Below, in pieces: positions 44,870-58,908 of a DNA stretch of 64,000 bases. Each line of letters opens with the position of its first letter. Within the stretch, counting starts at the first letter, position 1. A model generated the notes under the pieces. It was not told the DNA's origin. It saw only the letters and a program-made list of their open reading frames with translations, and did not search any database. The stretch is from assembly GCA_020466095.1 (NCBI GenBank), contig CM035808.1, positions 41,945,555 through 42,009,554 on the forward strand, given 5' to 3'. The translations under genes were made by a program, and so were the position numbers. The DNA is from Chlorops oryzae. Taxonomy: Eukaryota; Arthropoda; Insecta; Diptera; Chloropidae.

Positions 44870-47800
44870 ACGAAATAAAGGATAATTTAAAGAAAAAATT
44901 TACCGTAATGGGCGATTGCATCGTTCCCTTTGCATTTTTCTTACATTCCTCAAATATAAAACGATATTTAAAAGTGCAAATATCAAAGCATAGTGGATGT
45001 TATTACGAACATTAATCAAAACAAAACGGGAAGAGAAATATTCAAAACATAACTTTTGCACTTGTGCGACTTTGCATTTGAATATTTCTAAATGTGTTAT
45101 GAATATATGTGGAATATGTTTAGATAAGTAAAATTTGATCGATTCTCTATAAATATATGTTAAAACAACAAACTTTTATAGGCTTTGAATTTTTTGACTG
45201 CGGTTGACATTTCTGTGGAAATGCCCATATATAGATCCATATATGTATATGGAAAAAGAAGCGTACAGAACTATACCTAAGAACATATCTCTGACTGGCC
45301 AAATTTGCTCGATGAGCTCAATGTTGCATCAATCGCGTACAAAGAAAGTTCGAAGGAGTTTCGGAGTAGTTAACTACAAGGAACAGCAAAAAGAAAAGGG
45401 AAGGGAAGGGAAATGAAAAAGCAAAAGGAAAAACAGTATTTGAAGTGCAAAATCAAAAAGATGTTGAACAAAAGTAGAAATCAAATCAAAAAACAAAAAG
45501 CGGAAAGCGAATTGTATTTGTATTGCAGGTATGTTTTTTTTTTTAAATAAAATAGTTGATCAGAACAATATAACGAGTTAAACGTAGAGAGTTAAATCAA
45601 GACCACTTATCGAAATATAACCCATAAACGATAAAAACCAAAGAAAAATAATGCGATCATCTGCCCACCATTTAAAATATGAAAATTTTTAATATTACTC
45701 ATACCAATGAACTCCATCGAAGTTTATTTCTTTCGAGAAAATCATTCATATTTTTGGATACACCTACAAAACCTACCACCAGCCATACATAGAATCCACT
45801 AAAGTATTTTAATTATCGTATGTACCCACGATTATGCCAAATTGCATCTTTAAATTAAGAATATATACTGCCGAACTATATAGGAAGCCCTGTTGCAGAG
45901 ACGCGCTAATTACATTGGAATAGGTACTTTATCCCAAGAATGATAGAATGTAAGATTACGACATGCGCAGATTTTACATTTATTCGAGCACTTGTGAGGA
46001 TTTTTGTGGTGCTGCCACAAAGCTGTATCAATTTTTGAAAATATTTGTTTGAAAATCGTTCAGCTTTACTATTAATTCAAGTTATTAAATGTTTTTTTGT
46101 TTTGTTCATTGGTCATTTTACAAGAATCTCTTATTTTAAGGACGGTGTAAGTATGTAAATACCAGATTTTGTGGAAGTTTCAAATTGGTAGTGTGTTTTT
46201 CGAAACGCAGTGGCAACGCTGTAAACACATAAAATCCTTAATTAAATTATTTGCCTCGAAAATTTCCATTTTTCAAAATTTTTCAATAATTTCAACAAAT
46301 CAGAATACTTTTAATGCTTCGTCACAAGTGTCACATGCCGAGAAGAATCAAATTTTGAACTCAGATTGTCGTAACCTCTTAATCTATGTTCCTTGCTTTA
46401 TCCGGAGTCATTGAAACTCTCATTCAGGACGTTCTTATTCTACAGTTTTGATCGAACTGATCAGTCATTTACCACAAAATCGTCCAATAAAATGATCTAT
46501 TTGGTATCAATTCAGGATATGGATATGAATGATAACAGAACTAGTGACAGGATGGTTAATTTACGCGTCGGTATCTATTTATGTTCGTTGTTCATTGCAT
46601 TAATTGAAGCAATTTCTAGCGTTAAACAGTTTGGCAAACAGTTTCAAATGAAGCTCAGAATCCTTATACTAAAACATAAAGTACGTTTCGTATAATAATG
46701 AAAGATAGAAAAATAACCTTTAAGTCCTTAAACGAGACTCAGTTGAAGTATATTTTCTCTATTGAGTTCGTTTTGGAAGAAGCAATGGCATTAAGACTCA
46801 TAAATTGTGGAGCAATATTTTATGATATTAGAGGATACCGGTATGAAAAGGTTCTTAGTTCAGATATTAAGAATCGCTGGATATTATTCAATCAACTTAA
46901 ATTCGACAGAGTCATAATTATATATAGAATATATATACTCAAAAAAACAATATATATATAAAAAAACAAACATTTTAATAAATAAACTTGTTCATATAAA
47001 ATAGCAAAAACAATTCATTTAAGTGTTTATTGTTTTGTTGCATTGTGAGTTGTTTTTGTTTATTGCATTTTAATTGTTGCAAAAGTATTTTAATTAGTTT
47101 TGTGATAATTTGGCGCTCAATAAGAAAAGCCTAAGCAAAAGAATTATATTTAAAAAAAGAATAATAAGGCATAGATAAACCAAACCATAAATAAAAAAGA
47201 AATGTTCATAGTTTACTCTTTAAATTTATGCATAGATTTAGATAAAAAAAAAAATAATTTATTGTTTAATCTTCATATTATTTGGTAAGAACTCATCTGT
47301 AATTTGAATGAAATAGTTCTAAGTTAAGTTCACTTAAATGCATATTTTACGCATATTTTTAATCTATTTATGGATATTCGACCATCAAAGCTTGCCAAAT
47401 TTATGCGATTTCATTAAAATTAAACTCGTTTAAAGCCAAAGATTCTATTTATAGTATTTATATATATACATATATATATGTAATAGTAAAGCTCATTTAA
47501 AAATATTATGGAACTCATCCATTACTGTCATTGCAATCTTAAATTTATTAATTTAGTTGTAAAAAATATTACAAAAATTTACATTTTCCAATGATAATGT
47601 AGTTTTTTTATAAAGAATTTTGTAAATTTATTTAAGAAATGCTCAAAAAAAAAAGACACAGAGAAATGTGTGCTCAAACTTGCGTGCGAAACACTCAAAT
47701 TTAGTCACTAAGCGGTTTTGAGAATTTTTAAAGCAATGATCTAGAGATTTGCAAGGCATGACTTTATAGTACATATATAGGTACAATATTATCAATTGAA

Positions 47801-48298
47801 AAAGCCCTACCTATTTGAAAAAATATTCGTAAAAGTAATGTTCTTGTACAATATTGATAAATAAAGAGAAAGAAAATGAATGGCAATAGCTCATAATCAT
47901 AGATACTCTTTGAAATCCCAACTCTCTTTTAATTGCTCTCTTTTTTTTTTCTTTGGTAATTAAGCTCAAAAAAGATTAGGAAGGAATAAAAATTGAAGAA
48001 TTTTCTTTTTAAACTCAAAATGCTCAAAACAAGAATGAAATGAGAAAGTTTTCAGGAAAATAGTGAATAAACTTAAATTATTATTCTATGTAGTACTGTG
48101 GAGTTGTATTGCAAAATATTTATTGATTGCGAATTGAAAATATAAAAGAAAAAAGTAAATGTATTTAAACAATATTATGAACAATCGTATTTAAAATTGT
48201 ACTAAATAAAAGAAATATAGTTCCATTGCATTTGGTGGAATTCATTTACTTTTTGACGGGACACCAGAAATTTCCTGGATGTGAAAATCGAATAGATA
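44870..48298 (+). other. AT-rich 3' flank of otopetrin
   Basis: Very AT-rich; several AATAAA hexamers (for example near 46978) could end longer transcripts. Overlapping frames at 46169-46961 in three different phases show no domain and no consistent splicing. No element with two ends was found. Confidence 0.4.
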
Positions 48299-48579
48299 GC
48301 ATAGAATAGAGATGTTAACGTGAGTAAATTTTCGTTCACGTCACTCACGATCACGATACAAAAAAATTCCTCACGGTCACGCCGATCCCGAAATTTTTTA
48401 ACCTTTCACGAAAATTCACGATCACGCACGAGTTCATGAAAAGTTTCTCAGGAATTAAATTTAGAATTTGTTTTATAAAACCAAAAAGCCTTAAATCGCT
48501 CTGTCTTAGAAGATTATTCGAGAATTTTCCTTTAAAAATTACTATTAAAAAAATTATAGCCTTATTCATCGAAACATTT

Positions 48580-48800
48580 GAATTGAACGCAATTTTCGGA
48601 CTCTGATGCTGACAAGTGTAATCTTCTTGAACGATTTTTGTCCAAATTTCACTGTTTCCCGATATATTTTTGACAATACGTGACGATAATGTGAGCCCAA
48701 ACAATGATTGTGGAAATTATTGAAACTTGTGCCGATCTGGCCCGATAAAAATCGTCGCAGATTGTGATATTTAGGCAGATAGTGGGATCCCACCTTAAAG
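48580..48800 (-). repeat. dispersed repeat shared with 11240-11410
   Basis: Minus-strand similarity to 11240-11410 (CACTTGTCAGCATCAGAG and others). It is bounded on one side by TGGGATCCCACC. Family unknown. Confidence 0.6.
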
Positions 48801-49017
48801 GGCTCTACGCAGATACGCAGGAAATAAATTTCCTATACTAAAAGCATGTAAAAACAAGTAAAGAAGTTTACATCGGGTAAGCCGATTGCACACATACCTT
48901 TTCCTCAGCCTGAAATATGTTAAAACATTACCTTAACAAAAATTCCTGCCGTTTTCGTTGTCCTAGCTTGGATATCTATTTATACCTTCTAAGACTCGAG
49001 ATTATTATTAAGCACAA

Positions 49018-49610
49018 AATTTTCGCGGATGGTGAGCATGGTCAAATTTTAACCGTTAGAGGACATTTTGTCTAGCTGCGAAATACTCAATTCAAAATAG
49101 TGAAAATAAAATTTTTGCGAATTTCGCGAATGGTGGTCATGGTCAAAATTTAACCGTTAGATCACATTTTGTCTAGCTGTGAAAACCTCAATTCAAAATA
49201 GTGAAAATAAAATTTTTGCGAATTTCGCGGATGGTGGTCTTGATCAAATTTTAACCCTTAGAGGAAATTTAGTTTAGCTGCGAAATACTCACTTCAAAAT
49301 AGTGAAAATCAATTTTTGCGAATTTCAAGAATGGTGGTCATGGTCAAATTTTAACCCTTAGCGGTCATTTCGTTTAGCTGCGAAATACTCAATTCAAAAT
49401 AGTGAAAATCAAATTTTCGCGAATTTCGCGGATGGTGGTCTTGATCAAATTTTAACCCTTAGAGGACATTTTGTTTAGCTGCGAAATACTCAATTCAAAA
49501 TAGTGAAAATCAATTTTTGCGAATTTCGCGAAATGTGGTCATGGTCAAAATTTATCCATAATGGACGACTTTATTTGGCGGCAAAATACACAATCAGAAG
49601 AAGCAAAAAA
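49018..49610 (+). repeat. six tandem units of about 101 bp
   Basis: Each unit carries TTTCGCGRATGGTGGTCATG, CAAATTTTAACC, TTTAGCTGCGAAATACTCA and ATTCAAAATAGTGAAAAT. Units differ at a few positions. Confidence 0.88.
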
Positions 49611-49969
49611 ATAATTTTTGTGTTCAGATATGAGAATAAGAGAAAGAGTGTTTTTTTCTATTGTGTAGGATGATGACCATAGTTATAGCGATGTCGCAAT
49701 TTTTTTTCAGCGAAAGCTTAAGTCTACATAGTAGCTATACACTCACCACATTTCAATAAGCTGGGATGTATAGTAAAAAAGTTATCCAGGAAAAACGTTA
49801 AAAATCGTGATTTTTGAAACTTCTGAACCACTTCCCACGACCCAAGAAGGGACTATGAAAAAAATTTGTATGCAGTTTTTCGGACATTTACCTGGTTGAA
49901 GTCCATGCCAAATTTCAATATGATATCTTTCATGACTTAGGAGTAAATTACGAAAAACTAAAGTGTGAC

Positions 49970-50078
<109 letters not shown>

Positions 50079-51023
50079 TGGCTAGATCGATTCCTCTTGT
50101 CACCCTGATCAAGAATATATATATATGTCTATATCTACCGCGACTCCTTTGGTATGTTACATACACCGTGCCAAACTTAATATACCCTTTCCTTCGGAAA
50201 AGGTATAAAAATCAAGAAGTACTTCGAGTTACTTCTGATACTTCAACGAATACGCAGATTAAAAGCAATTGAGCATGCAGGGTTGCATTTAAACTTGAGC
50301 GGGCGAAGTCTTTTTACTTCAACTTAACAACGAGCACGTTCATCATAATATATATAACTATATATGTCACTCAGGAGCCGTTTCTATTTTGGTTCTTTTC
50401 AATACGGTCTTGGGTACCCACCACGGTCTTGGGTACCCACCAAAATGAGCATTTTTCACTTAGGTACTCACCAAAAGTATTTCTCTCTCGCTCTTTTTTC
50501 CCCTGCCGAGTAACATCTCTTTCTAACTGGCGCGAAATGTCCCGCCCAAAATCTATGAGAGTGACATATATAGTAATATAAGACGTTCAGTCTTTGGCGG
50601 AAGTAAGTGAAAAACTGCTGCGCAATGTCAACAATGTAAACAAGCGGGAAGCTCGCTCGATTTGTTTGAAATTTGGTCTGATATGGGAAGCTCGCTTCAA
50701 ACTTACTTATTTCACAAGAACGAGCTCTATACTTCCTGCATATCTGCGTAGAGCCCATAAGGCAACAAAACTGTATGGAAAAATGATAGGTTTAAGTGCG
50801 TGCGCAGTTTATATTTTTCTTGGCGACGTTTTCAAAGTGAACTCGCGATTTTTAACAAAAAAAAAAAAAAAAAAATAGATTCGTGAACTTCGTGAATTTA
50901 AATTGCTCACGAAAATCACGGCGATTTCAGCATTCATGAACGATCACGCAGATCACGGAAATTCTTGGCCTTTCACGAAATTCACGCTCACGATCACGTC
51001 ACGTTGACATCTCTAGCATAGAA

Positions 51024-51974
51024 TAATTTCACGGCAAGGATGAATTCACTCTTCAGGTTCTCTTTCAACGTTATGACGACGATTGAAACGAGACATACAG
51101 AATTTAAAAAAAATACGAGAAAATAGCACTGTTTTTGCATTTGAAATGGCCAAAAATTTTTGAAAACAGCTGAAGCAAAATCGAATGGAGAAGGTGGTAA
51201 GCAATATTATTCAATTTCAATAAATGAATAAAAAATATATATTTTGCAGATATTAGAGGAAATAGGTCTTTCATATTGCTTCCTACAATAAAAAGAAATT
51301 TATATGTGATGTCCTGCAATCACATAAGGAATAACATAACAAACCATCACTTAGCTCAACTATTTCGAGCATCATTAAATCAGTTACTGCTTTTTGTTCA
51401 AGAAATTCAATAACTTCAATCTCTTCACTTTTCCGCGGCATTGTGAATTTGTTAATTTTTTAATACACTTCAGTGCATACAACTTTTATATTACAAAATG
51501 AATCCCTGGCCGAACTGTCAAATTTTTAAATTACACAAACTACTCAAAGTTGCAAAAAAAGTGTGTTCCCGAAAAGTGCCTTGTACTTTTTCGAGGTTTT
51601 CATGTTGGCATCTTTTCACCTTCAAGGGAATACCCTTATTATATTCAAATAATTGTAAATTCAATCTTACAAATGTATTTTAATAAGACCAATTAACCCC
51701 AGAACAGTGATTTTATATTTATTCTTAGTATGTTTTTGGTTTATTCGAATAAAAAGAAAACGTAAAAATTAAATTAAAATTCAGTAATAGGAACGAAACG
51801 AGAAATGTTTTCAGGTCTTAGACGAAGATTTCCGTTCCAGAGTTAAGAAAATAATAGTGCATCTCCATACCAGAATTCGAAACGATAACTTAATTCTTTC
51901 GATAATAGAAGTGTATACGGGCAAACAGACAGACATGGCTTGCCTAATCTTCTGCGACGTTGATCATTTCTGAA
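51024..51974. other. AT-rich intergenic stretch
   Basis: No gene or delimited repeat. The short frame at 51498-51683 has no domain. Confidence 0.4.
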
Positions 51975-51978
51975 CATA

Positions 51979-52188
51979 TGTGACCTTCTCTGAGAAAAGG
52001 GACCTAGTGTGTGCAAATGAAGTTTTGAGAAAAACGGAGATTCGATTTGGTATGGTTTGGATTTTTATCAGAAATTTAACTCATTTCAACTTACTCTATA
52101 CCCTTTTAGGTAGGTACCAGAATCCACTCTTAAGTCCAAACCCGTTTTTTGCGACACTAGGTCCCTTTTCTTGGAGAAGGTCACATAT
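51979..52188. mobile_element. TA-flanked MITE with about 31-bp inverted repeats
   Basis: TGTGACCTTCTCTGAGAAAA then GGGACCTAGTGT at the left is mirrored at the right (ACACTAGGTCCC ... GAGAAGGTCACA) with two mismatches. TA flanks both ends. About 210 bp; it explains a 116-residue open frame here. Confidence 0.82.
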
Positions 52189-55100
52189 TTATGTGCATCA
52201 AGTAAGCGTGGACTTTTTGGAATTTCCCGAAAAATATTATTGTGCTGTAATGTGCCCAGTTTGTGCTATCATATGCCGTTTCGAAAAGAAAAATTCCTCA
52301 AGGGATGACATTTTTATGAGGATTTAAACCGATTTCAGTATAACATACCCCCGGAAAAGTTAAGTCTCAAAAAATTTATTAATTTGGAGAAGTTTATCAA
52401 AATTTTTCTTTCATGTAGACCTCCACAAAGTTAATTTTTTATTACCGTTTTTGAAGCCCTTATTATTTCGCATTTTTTCACTGTTCTTTGAAAATTTTTA
52501 ATATTAAATATAGAAAAGTACCACAAAAGTATGAGCTCGTAGTTTAATTTTATAGCCTTTAAGAATAAAATTATTGTGCTGAAATGTGCGCAATGAAACG
52601 AAAAATGTGCCTACGAATGATCACATCACATATTTTCTAACCCGAGAGAAATCGACGCAAAGTGTTTCAGGTGTAGAAACAAACTGTTGAGACTTCCAAC
52701 TTACTTAGGAACTTTATTTAGTCTTGTAGGTATATAGCAAAAAACAAAATAATGTTTTCTTATTTAGTATTTTTCCTCGAGTTTTGTTCCATATGCACGA
52801 TTTTTTTCATATAGAACACAATGGATACGGAGCTTGTCCCTAAAGTGTTTTATAGCACAAAGTCGATGTCTCATATATAAAAAAATTATAATAGATAAGA
52901 ACAAACTTATTACACAGATCGAAAGATCTCAAAAAGTTATCCCAAAACTCGGTATTATCTCAATTTTTTCCCTTTAGCGGTATAGAACACAATAACTTGC
53001 GAACGACGACAAGGCAACACTGCTACGGGACGTGCCAATACTCAAGGCTAGTGCTTTCTAGGCAAATCAAAAAATATATACATATTTGGTTCTATTCATC
53101 TATAGTAAGTACTATATTGTGCTAACTCTTTTCAAAAATTTTGTAGTTCTTCCCTTTTTTCGTCTCTAATCATTTATCATAAGCGAAATATGAAATGAGA
53201 AACACTAAATACAAGTTATCCATGGTACTTCGACCCATATTAATTCGCAGTTAAATGAAAAATGGCAGCGGAATATATTCGAAAATTATAAGATTCATCT
53301 AAGACCATGATTACAAATAATCATAACTCCAACTTACGATTTAAGACGTCTTTATCCGCTACTTAGAGTCAACTGTCTGCCTACATGGTTGTGCCCTTCA
53401 GGGTGTGATGAAATACCTGGTCTGCCATAATGAGACGGTCAATTTCCTAAGAAGGATTGGCCCTTAACCGGTTTCAAATCCTACCGGTTATATTATGACA
53501 GTTCGCTACATCAAACTCGGCTAGCCTGCGGTCGGGAATCATCGAGTTGGTTTAAGGATAGCCTGTAAATGATATTTGCATCAGCTTAGAAAATATATAA
53601 CATAAGAAATTGAAATAGAAATTCGACTAGCCTAAAACCAGGCAAAATTACGACAATTGGCCCAAGAAGATCTGACCAATGGTCAGCCGTTTTGCGGACC
53701 GGTCCATCTTCAATGCCAGGCCCATGTTATAAAGGTCAGTTGAATGCATTAGAAATGAAATTATGAGGGACTAGTACTGGTAACAAGAGGGACTGACCGA
53801 AGGTTACACTTGGGTCAGACCATATTACTGCAGGGTACTATCCTTGCTTTTAAAAATACTTAGGATCTTTGACGTGAGCATCTTAAGAACTAATTAAAAA
53901 ATGAATCGTTCGGATGTAAATTTTTAACATATTGGCATCGATTTTTCGACCTATTCAGATAGTCCTTTAATCATAAGTCTCTACCAAAAACAGACCGTTA
54001 TTTTGCTCTTGCTCCTTTCTTCTTTGCCCAAATGAAAAACTTACGTACAAATTTAAAAGAAAAAAGTGTTGGGTCTTTCTTGAGGCACGTTAGCACTTTG
54101 GAGGGGGCATAACCCAGTTGTCTCAATTTGTCATTCCGTTGCGCTTATTGTTTATGAACAAGGACCATTCGAAGAGAGTTGAAAAGTTGTGGTCACAAAC
54201 GAACTGGAAGTGTAGGCCATTGAGTGGCTTTCCACAAATTAATTTACACAATTTTTCGCAGCTGCAATTACATACGAATGTTAGTTATGTATGTAGGTAC
54301 ATACAAACACATTTACACATCTATGTATATGTCGTTGTATATGCAGTGCATAAGCCAGCTCAATGGTTGAGTGAATAGTACAATTATACGCAAAAAATGG
54401 GTTAAATGGGCGCAAAGCAACTATAGGACCACTTGAAATTCCGTTACAGCGTTCAGAGCCCTTATTTGCTCAACAAGAGAGGGGATACGAGTGGGAATGG
54501 GATGCTGCTGTGATTTACACCGGAAAGATTCAAGATACACATTAAAATGATAAAGGCTCGTCGAACGGGACCAACCCAAAAAGTCGGCGAACCTGCGCGC
54601 TGAGAGCGAACTTGAAGATGAACATTTTTTGTTTTTTTTTAATTGAGAGCCAACGAAACGCGCAAAGTAATTTTCACGACTCTCAATCGAGTGCCGAAGC
54701 ATTGGATGAAATGTTCAACATCGTGGAAAAATGTCTATCTATTTATCCGAACCAGTTCGAGAGCACAGCGTCCGTTTGCATCGCAATTTTAGCGCCAAGT
54801 TTTTTTTTATTGGATCCTAACGTATAGCGCAGGACTGAAAGTTTGTGGATTTCGGTTGAAAGAGAAAGACATATCGTCAAGGGGAAATGAAGCGGGCAAC
54901 CTTTTGTTGTATACATTTGTCTCATTCGGAAAAGCTTTTGTTTTGGGTGGAAAAGCTTTTTGTTCTAAATTTTCAAGTAGAAAGCTGTTGCTTTCAGTAG
55001 CTAAATGTACCTTCTGCCCCTTCATTTTCTTTTTAACGCTTAAAGTTATATGGATTAAGGGAACCCATACGCATTTTCTTAGGGAGCTCACCCCCTCTTT

Positions 55101-56387
55101 GATTCGCACCATATTTGGTAATGCTCAAAGGCTTTTGAGCAGAGTTCATCAGATACTTTCATATGCCAAGCAAAGAGATTTTGATTTGGTCTCAAGGAGC
55201 ACCAACAGTCAAAATAGTCAACAAGGAAATTACTCGAAAAGAAAACCATAAAAATTAATTCCCATTTTAATTACTTTTGCTATATACACAATACGTTCAT
55301 GAGGTTAATGTCCTTGAAGTCTTCATTGCGCACGCTCGAAAAAGGTGAACTTTGGCGTAGCAAGGAAGTCAAATTGCACTCGAATTTTTCTGCTATTTTT
55401 CTGTCATAGGAATTTCGCGAATGTTGCCTTTATTTTTTTTTTTACGTTTTTTGTGTTTTGTTTTTTGTTTAGAAAAAGTATTACAGAAAATGTAGTTTGT
55501 TTACAAGGACCCGATTTGGGTTAAGCATCGAATAGTTCGGCTCACTTGTTTAGGGATTCTCAGTAAGACGGATCGTAAAGCATTTGATTGTTTACATTTC
55601 CAGTTTAATGTTAAAAAGGATGTTGAACTGAAAAAGAAGATTTGATGGAGCTTGTTTACAACATCGGAAAACAATGTACACGGCATGAGATTCAGCAGAA
55701 TGATTGACAATTGCCTTTGGTGCAGTGACATTTGCACTTTTCTGTCACAGTTCAACTGCATTTTGACTGCATTAGGCGTTGTTTTGTTATTCTTTTGCAT
55801 CAAGGAACTCCAAAGCATGGACGCAACGTCTTTAGCGTTCTATTCTAATTTGATGATTACATTTTCTGATGGAAAGAGATAAATTCTCAGGCACTAAAAA
55901 ATATTAGAAATTAAAAAAAATAACTAACATTAAGGGCCGTTTTCTCATCCTAACTTTAATCTCTATCTGCCAGTTAAATTTCAATTTCTTTGACTTATTA
56001 ATCAAATTTGTATGAAATTATCATCAGGATATTTTAACTTACAAATAAAAAAAAGATGAGAAAATGGCCCTAAATGTCTGATAATAGAAAGGATCGTAGT
56101 GCACTCTCCGAAGGAGTTTGCAATAGTCGTTTTTTGTTATATGATTTAGTCGTGAAAATATGGAATACCTATGAATGTCCTACCTAGTTAGAATCAATTA
56201 CATTTCAATCTGTTAAGGTCGATGACCACAGACGGTCATGAAACTACAAAGGAGAGAGGTGAATTCACCTATCTAAGCGCTGTATATTATCAAACCGTAA
56301 ATGTTATGAGGGGTAAGTTTACCAAAGGTCGCTGTAAAATAACATTACGAAGTATCCTTAGTTCATATATTTACATTTCGAGAAACT
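52189..56387. other. intergenic block without supported genes
   Basis: Open frames at 54118-55251 and 55501-55882 lack recognisable domains, splice signals or agreement with each other. A palindromic AACCGG ... CCGGTT stretch lies at 53468-53490. No element with both ends could be drawn. Confidence 0.35.
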
Positions 56388-56523
56388 TCTGCGCAGCAAT
56401 TCTTGAAAACAATCAACACACGCAAACATATGGAACCAGTTTCAATCTTGTGCGCATTTGATTGTAGCTGGTTCCATGTGTTTGAATGTGTTGAATTTGA
56501 GATGGAATTACTGCGCAGAAATT
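56388..56523. repeat. imperfect 136-bp palindrome
   Basis: CTTCTGCGCAGCAATTC ... CATATGGAACCAG faces CTGGTTCCATGTGTTTG ... AATTACTGCGCAGAA. The arms are about 60 bp with scattered mismatches; likely an aged foldback MITE. Confidence 0.7.
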
Positions 56524-56740
56524 CGTGAACAATTGAAAATCTCCACTCAAGCAACTGCTCATATGTACCTATGTACATAAATTTTCAAATCGACGCTGCC
56601 AGTATTTTTGAACAGCTTTCCATTCAGAGACTTGCAACAAATCTCTTCTGGGCCCATTGCAATTGAACCAATTAAGGGTGTTATAGTTAGGCGAGCATGA
56701 ATATAAAAATAGATTTTCCTCACCATAAAAGATCCTAATA

Positions 56741-57111
56741 TCGTCGGCTTAAAGTGTAAACCTGCTAAGTCCACTTTTAACCAATTCCGACATTTCGATT
56801 TCATTCGAAAGCACACTGCAACGTCAGGCAAAAAAATCTCTTTTAATTTGAAATTTTAAATACGGAGAAATTGGTGATGAGTAAAACTGCTTGGTCCAAC
56901 TGTGGTTAAAGCTCATAGCCAACATTAACCAGTGACTTCAACGTAGCTTTTGTATAGCGCCCAGAATCTAATTTAGATGAGACTTCATATAGGAAGAAAA
57001 CAAACCATCCATATTTTTGGATGAAGCTGTAAGTTTTGAAAAAAGGCAATTTTTTTTGTTTACCCTGTAAAATTTTGAAGTTATTAACAGGTTTACACTT
57101 TAAGCCGACGA
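56741..57111. mobile_element. TA-flanked MITE with about 25-bp perfect inverted repeats
   Basis: TCGTCGGCTTAAAGTGTAAA then CCTG is exactly mirrored at the right (CAGG then TTTACACTTTAAGCCGACGA). TA lies on both sides (56739-56740, 57112-57113). 371 bp. Confidence 0.82.
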
Positions 57112-57760
57112 TATGTCAATTATTCCATAAAACTCTCTTTTACCATGAAAATTTTTCTCATTCATGGAAATTACATTGAAGGAATTAGAATACGGTGGAA
57201 TTTCATCAAAATATTTCAAAAAATGTAGATTGTAGAACAGTTTCTGTGAACCAAAGAAGTGGTCCGATCACGCCCATTCTCGAGCTTAATATTGCCCATC
57301 TCATCGCCAATCGGTGTACCAATTCCGTCAAGAACGCTTTAAACAAGCTTCAATCATTCTCAAGTAATCTGTGTATGCATTGACGGGCAGGAAGATGGAC
57401 AGATGCACAGAAGAAAGGACACAGCTAAATCGAATCTCTCGGGGACGCTGATCATTTAGCTCATTTTCTTCAAGAATGTCATATCTCAAACAACACGATT
57501 TTTGAGTAAACGATCAGGAAATATTCGGTTTATTACGCCTCACATTGTGTAAAAATTTCGAATCAATACTTCGTATACTCTCTTTATTAAAATAGAATAA
57601 TGTCTTCTTTTTCCATCAAAATGCAAGTGAATTGAAAACTTTAAACGCGATTTTCTCAAAATCAATTTTTTTGAGATATGACGTTCTTGAAGAAAATCAG
57701 TTATTTCTATAAGTACAAAATTTGTATGGTCTTTTTCGGATTGTTCTGGGTGTTTCATGC
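57112..57760. other. intergenic stretch
   Basis: No gene recognised. A short frame at 57195-57383 and a minus frame at 57540-57791 show no domain. Confidence 0.35.
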
Positions 57761-57768
57761 GTATGCAC

Positions 57769-58882
57769 CAGAGCAAGATATTTATATGCACGAAAAAATC
57801 GCAAATAGGCGCATTAGAATATGCTTAAATAATTGCAATATATGCTCGAAAAAAAATAAAATATTGCATGAAAAAAATTATTTAAAATTAATTATTTGAA
57901 TTTTTTTTTTGAGTTTTTCTCTAGTAACAGCTTAATAGAGTCCGACATAAGCTGTGAAGCGAAGCCAAAAATTTGTTATGCATCTTCGGCTCATTACTGA
58001 AAGTGGAACTGAAGACCAAAAAATTAAATGTAGAGCAGAGCACATTTTAATTTTTTTTTTTTTCATTTATTAACAAAAATCAGTCCATTTATTGTATAAA
58101 GCCTAAAACAAAAATAACATTTCATGTTTATATAGTTAATAAAAGAAAAGAACTAAAAAAAAAAAAAAGATTCATGGCCCCAGCCGAATGCAATTTATGG
58201 TCAATGAATCTGTTAACCGAAACCGAACCTTCAGTCAGACTAAACAGCTTAATCTTCAATTCAGAATTTTCACAAATAATTATATGGTGCTTAAGATTTT
58301 CCATAGTGAATGATCGTCTCTTCTGCGTGTAGACGTTTCCGTACAGAGAGAAACTGCGCTCAACATCAGTTGAGGTTGTTGGACAAAATACAAACTTTTC
58401 CAACATATCTGGCAAAAGCTTTTTGACATACGGGTCGGTAGGTTCTTCGGCTGTATAACAAACATTATATACATATATCGATTATAATTTTAAAACCTTT
58501 GTTTCTTTTCAAAATTTGTTCAAATTTTTCTTGAAAGGCTTGTTTTTTTCAAAAGTGAATTTAAGTATTATCCATATGCAGCGGTTGGTTTCCTTTCCGT
58601 TCTCCATCTTATTTGTTAGATTTTTGAACTCAAATTAAACAAAAGTGCTGCCTGATCGTCAAAAAGAGAGATATCAGCGAAAAATGTGGCATCACCTATC
58701 ATGTTTATCGTTTACCGTTTATACGGGAAAATTCGCTATTCGCGATATTCTTATTCGCGAATAAGGCGTACGAATAAACGTAGTATATGCCGCGAACATG
58801 CAAGAAAAATAAAAATATGCACTAAACGGTCAAATATACAAATGCATATGCAAATATGCTTTATGTGCAAATATCCGCTCTG
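57769..58882 (-). mobile_element. hAT element copy 2
   Basis: Ends CAGAGCAAGATATTT and AAATATCCGCTCTG, flanked by perfect 8-bp GTATGCAC (57761-57768 and 58883-58890). It aligns with copy 1 (4320-5876) but lacks the stretch equivalent to about 5085-5497. It carries the C-terminal part of a hAT transposase on the minus strand. Confidence 0.9.
58128..58460 (-). pseudogene. hAT transposase C-terminal fragment
   Basis: The minus-strand frame reads PTTSTDVERSFSLYGNVYTQ followed by KRRSFTMENLKHH, the hAT C-terminal dimerisation motif (ERSFS, R, N pattern). It continues upstream through EEPTDPYVKKLLPDMLE to about 58460. No DDE catalytic core, BED finger or start is present, so the copy is not autonomous. 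The equivalent region of copy 1 (about 4740-5030) is frameshifted. Confidence 0.85.
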
Positions 58883-58908
58883 GTATGCACATATAAAGAT
58901 CTACACTG

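Noticed and set aside
46169..46961. A gene of three overlapping frames downstream of otopetrin
   Set aside because: Frames are in different phases, AT-driven, without domains or convincing splice sites.
51980..52327. 115-residue ORF
   Set aside because: Begins inside one arm of a TA-flanked MITE and runs through the other; not a gene.
53400..53560. Possible SINE with GGTTTCAAATCC
   Set aside because: The box lies in a local AACCGG palindrome and no A box sits at the right distance.
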